From positions 2,476,583 to 2,540,582 of the forward strand of contig NC_079387.1 in the NCBI RefSeq assembly GCF_021018895.1: DNA of 64,000 bases, in the 5' to 3' direction. Positions 58,000 through 64,000 of the stretch are shown here, in pieces. This stretch comes from Seriola aureovittata. Taxonomy: Eukaryota; Chordata; Actinopteri; Carangiformes; Carangidae. Numbering within the stretch: the first letter of the stretch is position 1; each line of letters begins with the position of its first letter. Below the pieces are notes generated by a model. That model did not search any database. It had not been told where the DNA came from and was given only the letters and a program-made list of their open reading frames with translations. The position numbers and the translations under genes are program-made.

Positions 58000-60900
58000 C
58001 TGCGTGAAGGATGCAAGAAAAGAGAGAGGGAAACCATGTTAGGAGACCACTGAAGTAAAAGTTATATAAATGAGACAAGCCTGAGCCCATTTAACTCACC
58101 GACACCTCTACACCCGAACCTCTCAATCCTGCCTAGCTAGTCCAGAATCAAATAAGGGGCTTTTTTTTTGTCATCTCGGCCTCATGTTCAGCACAGCCAT
58201 GCATACGCACAGCGGCTTATCTCTGTAACCTGGAGTCTGCCAGCAGCGTGAATCCAAACCTCAGTGAAGGCCTTGTAGCTCTTTTAAGCTGCTGCTGATG
58301 TTCTGTACATAACAGCACAGCCAAAAACAACAGCGGTGTGTGTGTGTGTGTGCATGTGCATTAACTCCACATCTTTTTCTCTTTCGTATTGCTGCATTTT
58401 CATTGAGCTGTGTCATGCATTTTATGTCGAGTCATTTTTAGAAATGCTGTTTTATATTAAAATGACTTGTATTATTCTCTAGCATTGTTCGTATTATCAT
58501 ATATCCCTCAAATGTATGATTTTTTTTTGTTATTTTCTTTTAATCTTTCAATTAATAATATGCAAATGCTGGGAATTTAATTTAAAAAAAGCCAAAGTAT
58601 CGTATTGTTCCAAACTGCAGGTGAAACATGTTCAGACGCTTCTACTGAACTAAAACTGCAAACTTAAGAGAAAATGAAAAGCTGAGAAACTTTAAAGTAA
58701 GAGTTCCCAAGGCAACTGGAGAGATGATAATAATCTAAAAAGTGATCACAGTGGTTATTTCTCACAAACAAGTGATTACAAGTGAACGTGTCCTCAGTTT
58801 GCCAACTAGACAGACTCCACTAGTGAGCTGTTTTTTAAGATTTGTCAAATTCCTGGATTGGTCCACTGGGGCTGAGCCAGGGGATGAGTTAAGGCTTAAG
58901 CCGGCCATGAAGAAAGACAGATTTGCACGTTTGTTCTGCTATGGGACTGTAAGGAGGGAGAACACAGAGCATCCTGTTAACATTAAAACAGTGTGAAAGC
59001 ACCATCGGGGGGTTCTGGCGCCAAAACAGGCGGTTGGACGGAGAGACAAAAGAGATAGAGGGTGAAGTAGAGGGACGCAAAGAGCGCAGAACAGGGATTC
59101 TCCAAACAGGAAGGAGGTTGATTTATTAGAGAAGAGAAGCTTGGAGTGAAAAAGAGAGGGAAAGGGAATTCACAGAGGAGGAAAGAAAAGTATTTTTAGT
59201 CTTCCATTAAAGGATCGTTACAGTTTACTACAACCTAGGTCTTATTTTTGTAGCTTTGGTCATCATGCCTCATGGTTATGATAACATAAAAATATATGGA
59301 TTCATAAGGGAGGAGAGAAAATATGAAAAAATAAAATAACAATATTAATAATTTGTTTTTGGCAATTCAATGACTCCATATTTCTTTGTAAAAAGGCTGG
59401 CAATAACTAAACACATGCCGTTTGCCTTAAGTGGACTACACTGTGCAAAACCACTGTTGGGATGAGCTTTTAATTTGAAGGGCTGATGAATTACATTCAT
59501 AGAAAAGGTGACAAATTAAAGCAAAAGCCCCCAAAACAGCTTCAAAGGAAGGATGAGCATTTGTTATGTTCCTCCACTCATTTATGAAGGTTTTTTTTTT
59601 CTCTCTCTAATTTGTTAAACAACTGCATATCGATAGGAGACAAAGGCATAAATTACTCTCTGAGGGAAGCAAGGAGTGCGGAGAGGGAAGAAAATAGTAA
59701 GACACGCGCAGAAAGAAAAAAAAAATAAGGAAACTACAGTCACACAGGAAGTAATGTCTCTTCTGGGGGAAGGCTGCATGGCCAGCCAGAGAAGCTAAAG
59801 CCAGGAAAAGCAAAGGACGACGAGCGAGAGAGAGAGAGAGAGAGAAGTATAGTTACCGCTCAGCCCAAAAATATCAGGAGCATGACAGGAATAGAAAGCC
59901 ACATGTTTTCAACAGTCACAGTAATGATCCCTTCTCTCTTACACAAATACTTCCTCAACAAAGTTCTTTAAATCTTTTAAATCTGACTGATAGAAACTCA
60001 TAATAAATATATACATATATAACAGGAACTTGTGATCTCTGCAACTGATGCAACTCTAATTGGGAGAATAGTGGATTAATGAGTGAAAACATGTCTGGTC
60101 TTTTTGATCTCTGTTTTTATATTTTCATCTCTGCGAAGCTGTAGAAAATGCAACCAGCCTCTGTTCCTTCCAAAGCCTGTCTCAACAGAAAGTATCTGCC
60201 ATTATCTTATCTCCGAAGTCATTCATTACAGCTTTTACAGGACCCAACGCTGATAATATGACATCTCCACAATCTTATCAGTGACCCAAGGCAGCCATCA
60301 ACCCAACCAGCGCGTCTTGGTTGGTGGATTTAATGGAAAGCACAAACAGGGTTGAACAAACAAGCAATCTGTCTCGAGTCCCTGGAAAAGGTGGAGCACA
60401 GTAGACGTACGGGTTTTTCATCCTGACCTGCGCGTTCCTCCCAGGAGGACGAAGGCCAAATGGGTCAAACAGAAATGGAGGAAGGGAAGAGTCAACAATA
60501 GAGGAAGGAGGGGAAGGAGGTCAGAAGCTGACCTAATCCACAGATTTGACTTCATCATCAGAGACGAGGCAAACAGGAAATGAATCCTAATCTCGACCCC
60601 GTGCTAAAAGGCCTGATAAACCTCGTCGCTGGAATGAGCCAACACAGGAGATAAAAGGGGAAATGACAGAAAGACATTTTCTAAATTATCTGGTTCGGTT
60701 TTATTGCCGCGCCGCTTTCTGCATTACTGCCAATCTCTTCATTCTGCCTCATCGACCGAAGGAGTTTAATTAACCCAAATCCTAATCATCACTCAACCAT
60801 GCACAGCCTTTAAGATGCAGAGTTGCAACAGTCAGCCCATTATGAAAGAGTAGGTGCATTTGTTTAATTCTTCATAAGCTCTGAATTGATTTTGGCACTT

Positions 60901-61867
60901 TAAAACTCATCTGGCACCATAACTGAGGGCCAAAGGGAGAGCTGGAAGTAAGCTCAGAAAAGGAAGCAGTAATGTACAGCGAGCCACAAACAAATGACAA
61001 TCCAATAAGCCGGGAAACTGGATCAAACTCTGGTTATATTTCAAGGCGTCCGATTGGTTGATTGTGCAAGGGAAAAGTCCTTTTGGGCCAGTGCGTGTCA
61101 CGTGACCTGCAACGCCGATTGTGGCCACAGTGTCAAAAATCACCACACGGCAGAGCATTATCGGACATAATCCAGCATTCGTCTTTAGAATCATGATTCT
61201 ATAGATTTTTGATCATTTGATTTCTGACGCAGTCTCGTCTTTGGTACAGTCTTTTTTGACCGTAGCTAACTAAAAGTTATGCAAAGCACCCAATACTGAC
61301 ACGAACAGGAATTTCCAGCACTACAAAAGGCCTAAAACAGGCTTTATGTAGTTACATAGTCCTAGTTTCCTGAGGACATTGAGCATGGCTGCCAGAAGTT
61401 GTATTATGTCACCTGAAGGCTTAGTTGCTAATGCTAAAACTAGCAGGTGCCAAATGCTAAAAAAAGAAAAGAAAAGGAAGTATGATTGTGTTACTTAAAA
61501 ATCCCACTGTACTTTAAATCACCTTAGTGTCACTTGGGTTCTTAATGGGACACTGAAGTGAAATAAAGCCCCATTTTTCTAAAAACCCACACTGATTTCA
61601 CTGAAATAAAAATGACAGATGTGTATAAAAAGGAAACTAACAACGGGGAATGGGATGATTTAAGGTCATGACATGGCTGCTGAAGCTGCAGTGGTTTGCT
61701 CAGACTGCGTTCGTGGTGTGTGTTGGTCCGACCTGGGGGTCCGGGCCAGTAAATCTGGCAGAGCCTCTCCTCTGAGGTCTCTGCTCCCTCCCTTTTAACT
61801 TGGCCATCGCCCCCATGTCCTCATCTATAATTCACACAGACAGCCCCTATCTCCCCACAGACGAACA

Positions 61868-61937
<70 letters not shown>
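61868..61937. repeat. CA microsatellite
   Basis: (CA)n of about 35 units with a single CCA interruption. Confidence 0.95.
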
Positions 61938-61941
<4 letters not shown>

Positions 61942-63270
61942 ATGCGCACCCCTCAGGTCAGCACACACACCAACACATGCATGTTTAACACATCAAAGAA
62001 GAGGAGCTGTGGTGAAGGTGAAGGGTATTCTGGGGTGACGCAGCCAAAAAGCTCTGATAGATGATGCACAAGGGAAGATTTCACAATAAAACTAAAAGAA
62101 AACAGCATCTAGAAACACACTTTAAATTTTTTTATTAACAGCTGCAGTTACTAAACTGATCTTCTGACTCAGCGGCAACTGAGATTTATATTGCACACTC
62201 CTTAACTATTCTTCCACATCATCCGTGTGTTGATAACCACTTCGGATTCGGCGTTAAGCGTTCGTGGCTTCTCCTTATCTTTTCACCGCTGACTTCACTT
62301 GATGTGAGCCAGTGAGTAATTGCATCTGTGATTCACTTCGTCTTTTTCTAATCACGACTCTACATGTAGTCCTGAACTCTTTTATACAGCGAAGAGGGGG
62401 GGGGGGTTTATTCAGTGCAACCTTACAGATGTAAATAGAAACCGAAAGGAGGCCGTTTTTTCTTCACCTCCACACTTTGCACAGAGTACAGAGAGGGTCT
62501 GTGTGGCTAATGAGCCAAACTCTGCCAAGGGAAGAGGCTCTTTAATTAATCTAAAGAAGAAGAGAGACGAGATGAGCTTGAGAAGGCATAGAGGAGCAGA
62601 CAAACCGGTGATATGACTGTAGCACCGGTTTGAAGAAGGTCGAGAGCAGTCTAATGCATAATAATGCATTCCCAAAACCGGCAGGGACGAGACACATACA
62701 CTCAAAAAGAAGGTCTTATTTTCACAATTCTGCACATTTGTTCAGGAGAAATGTAAAATATATCATTGTAAAGTTTGTTTGGAACATATTTTTGTCTGTT
62801 GTCAGGCAGAAAAACAGAAATAAGACTAAAAACTAAAGAGATAAAGTTTGTTGTGCTGCTTTTTTTTTTAAACCATTCAGCCTTTATTAATAGTAGAGAA
62901 TGTAAGAAAACATGGTGGAAGAGGGGGATAACATGCAACACATCCCTGGCTAGAAATTAACCAGGGATGTTGGAATATGTGTCATCACCACTTGGCAATC
63001 CGCCCTGTCTACCGACAGAGGGCAGATAATGTCTGGAAAGTAAACCATATTGTGAAGGGAGGGGAGGGTCTGATCAAGCCTCTAGAACTGCACTGGCTTG
63101 GCGGCAATGTCAGTAGTGAAACTGGGGTTGGGGGTGTTGGGGGGGGGGGGGGGTCACATGCTGTGCTTGAAGCCAAAAAGACTTTTTTTCTAGCACACAA
63201 AAAGAAACGGGATCTGACAGCAGCTCACTGAGCAGAGGACAACAGTGGAGAAGACCTTGGACCGACACAT

Positions 63271-63272
<2 letters not shown>

Positions 63273-63318
<46 letters not shown>

Positions 63319-63332
63319 GCACGCACGCACGC
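63273..63332. repeat. CA / GCAC compound microsatellite
   Basis: (CA)n passes directly into about five GCAC units. Alternating purine-pyrimidine throughout. Confidence 0.93.
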
Positions 63333-64000
63333 CTCATACTTTAGATGCAAAAGTCAAACACACTCTCTGCCCTTCACTAGTTCTACAAGCTTAAACACAT
63401 CCGAGCAGCACTTTGTCTTGCCACGTTACGACAACCAGGAAGGACCAGGTGGAGGCCTTCGTGCCTCCGAGGCAGCAGCTGCACCTCAGAGTGGAGACAG
63501 GTGGTCAGAACTGGTCTATGTACATATATCTATATATATATATAGGTTAACACACGTTCTTCAATCGACATGTTAGGGCAGGGCCGTCCAAATGACGCCT
63601 GGAGGTCATGGTTTTACTGCTCTGAGGAACTTTCTAAAGAATGCAAGGGATGCTGAAACTGTCTAATTTAACAGGTTTTTAGGTAGACTGGTAAATCTAG
63701 TCAGGTTTCTGCAACAGATATATAGATATTCTGTAGTTCTGATATACAATATAGGTGCAGTTTGTATAAACTGTTCATTTTTTCTTTGCAAGAAAATCTC
63801 ATACATTTTCCCTTCTGATTTTGCATACCAAAAGCGGTTCAAGCGCTTTGCAGATGAGATGAAAGGATGTTCGCCTCTTTAGTAATCTGTGCCTCTCACT
63901 CTGTTATGCAGCATCATGACGAGCTCCTTAAAAACACCGCACACACCGGCGTGTGCAACAGCTTCCCCCAACTTTGCTGCAGTCCAGCCCCAAAAACACC

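Larger units (their letters stand above)
58000..64000 (-). other. Probable further MAP2 5' intron / upstream DNA
   Basis: No coding exon is supported. It holds CA microsatellites (61868-61937; 63273-63332, ending in a GCAC repeat), short poly-G runs (62396-62406; 63138-63152), a GA run near 59826-59845 and AT-rich DNA. The MAP2 promoter was not recognised and may lie to the right. Confidence 0.6.

Noticed and set aside
60430..60470. Possible MAP2 5' UTR exon end (CGCAG|gtcagg on the minus strand)
   Set aside because: No convincing paired acceptor and no homology, so it is not annotated.

Overview
This window is genomic DNA from a ray-finned fish, most likely a percomorph teleost. Genes are split into many short exons with GT-AG introns, there are long CA/GT and GA microsatellites, and several interspersed repeats resemble ones I associate with percomorphs. 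Two neuronal genes fill it, both on the minus strand and read right to left: MAP2 (about 58.0 kb to 31.3 kb) and then UNC80 (about 30.3 kb to beyond the left edge). MAP2 upstream of UNC80 in the same orientation is the arrangement at human 2q34, so the neighbourhood is conserved.

UNC80 (1-29942). I can place 33 coding exons whose splice phases join without a break from the start codon at 29942 to base 295. Together they give 1804 codons, a little over half of the usual ~3,250-residue protein. Two extra in-frame cassettes of 15 and 24 nt sit in introns and look like microexons. The intron between exons 8 and 7 (16877-26392) carries a nearly pristine LTR retrotransposon (16923-23178) in antisense orientation. 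It has 1,598-bp LTRs that are almost identical, a primer-site-like motif, one gag-like ORF of 585 codons and a polypurine tract, but no protease, reverse transcriptase or integrase. It therefore looks like a young, non-autonomous gag-only element. It inserted only 46 bp upstream of the exon 8 splice acceptor.

Intergenic region (about 30.3-33.0 kb). It holds the UNC80 5' region with a long GA repeat and the MAP2 3' UTR with candidate polyadenylation signals. The two genes are separated by about 1 kb of unassigned DNA.

MAP2 (33018-49469 coding, at least one candidate 5' UTR exon near 58.0 kb). Seventeen coding exons join in frame into a predicted 1,634-residue protein. It has a short N-terminus, a 942-codon projection-domain exon, proline-rich basic exons, five microtubule-binding repeats (two of them on separate 93-nt exons) and the MAP2/tau C-terminal tail. 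An 18-nt microexon and a 186-nt cassette lie in the proline-rich part. No exon for the PKA RII-anchoring helix of mammalian MAP2 was found where it would be expected. From 49.5 to 64 kb the window holds 5' introns of MAP2 with simple repeats, degenerate interspersed repeats and one perfect RFX X-box.

The two genes share a neuronal setting: UNC80 is a scaffold subunit of the NALCN sodium-leak channel complex and MAP2 stabilises dendritic microtubules. All exon calls are from reading splice signals and recognising peptide segments by memory of vertebrate orthologues. No alignment was run.
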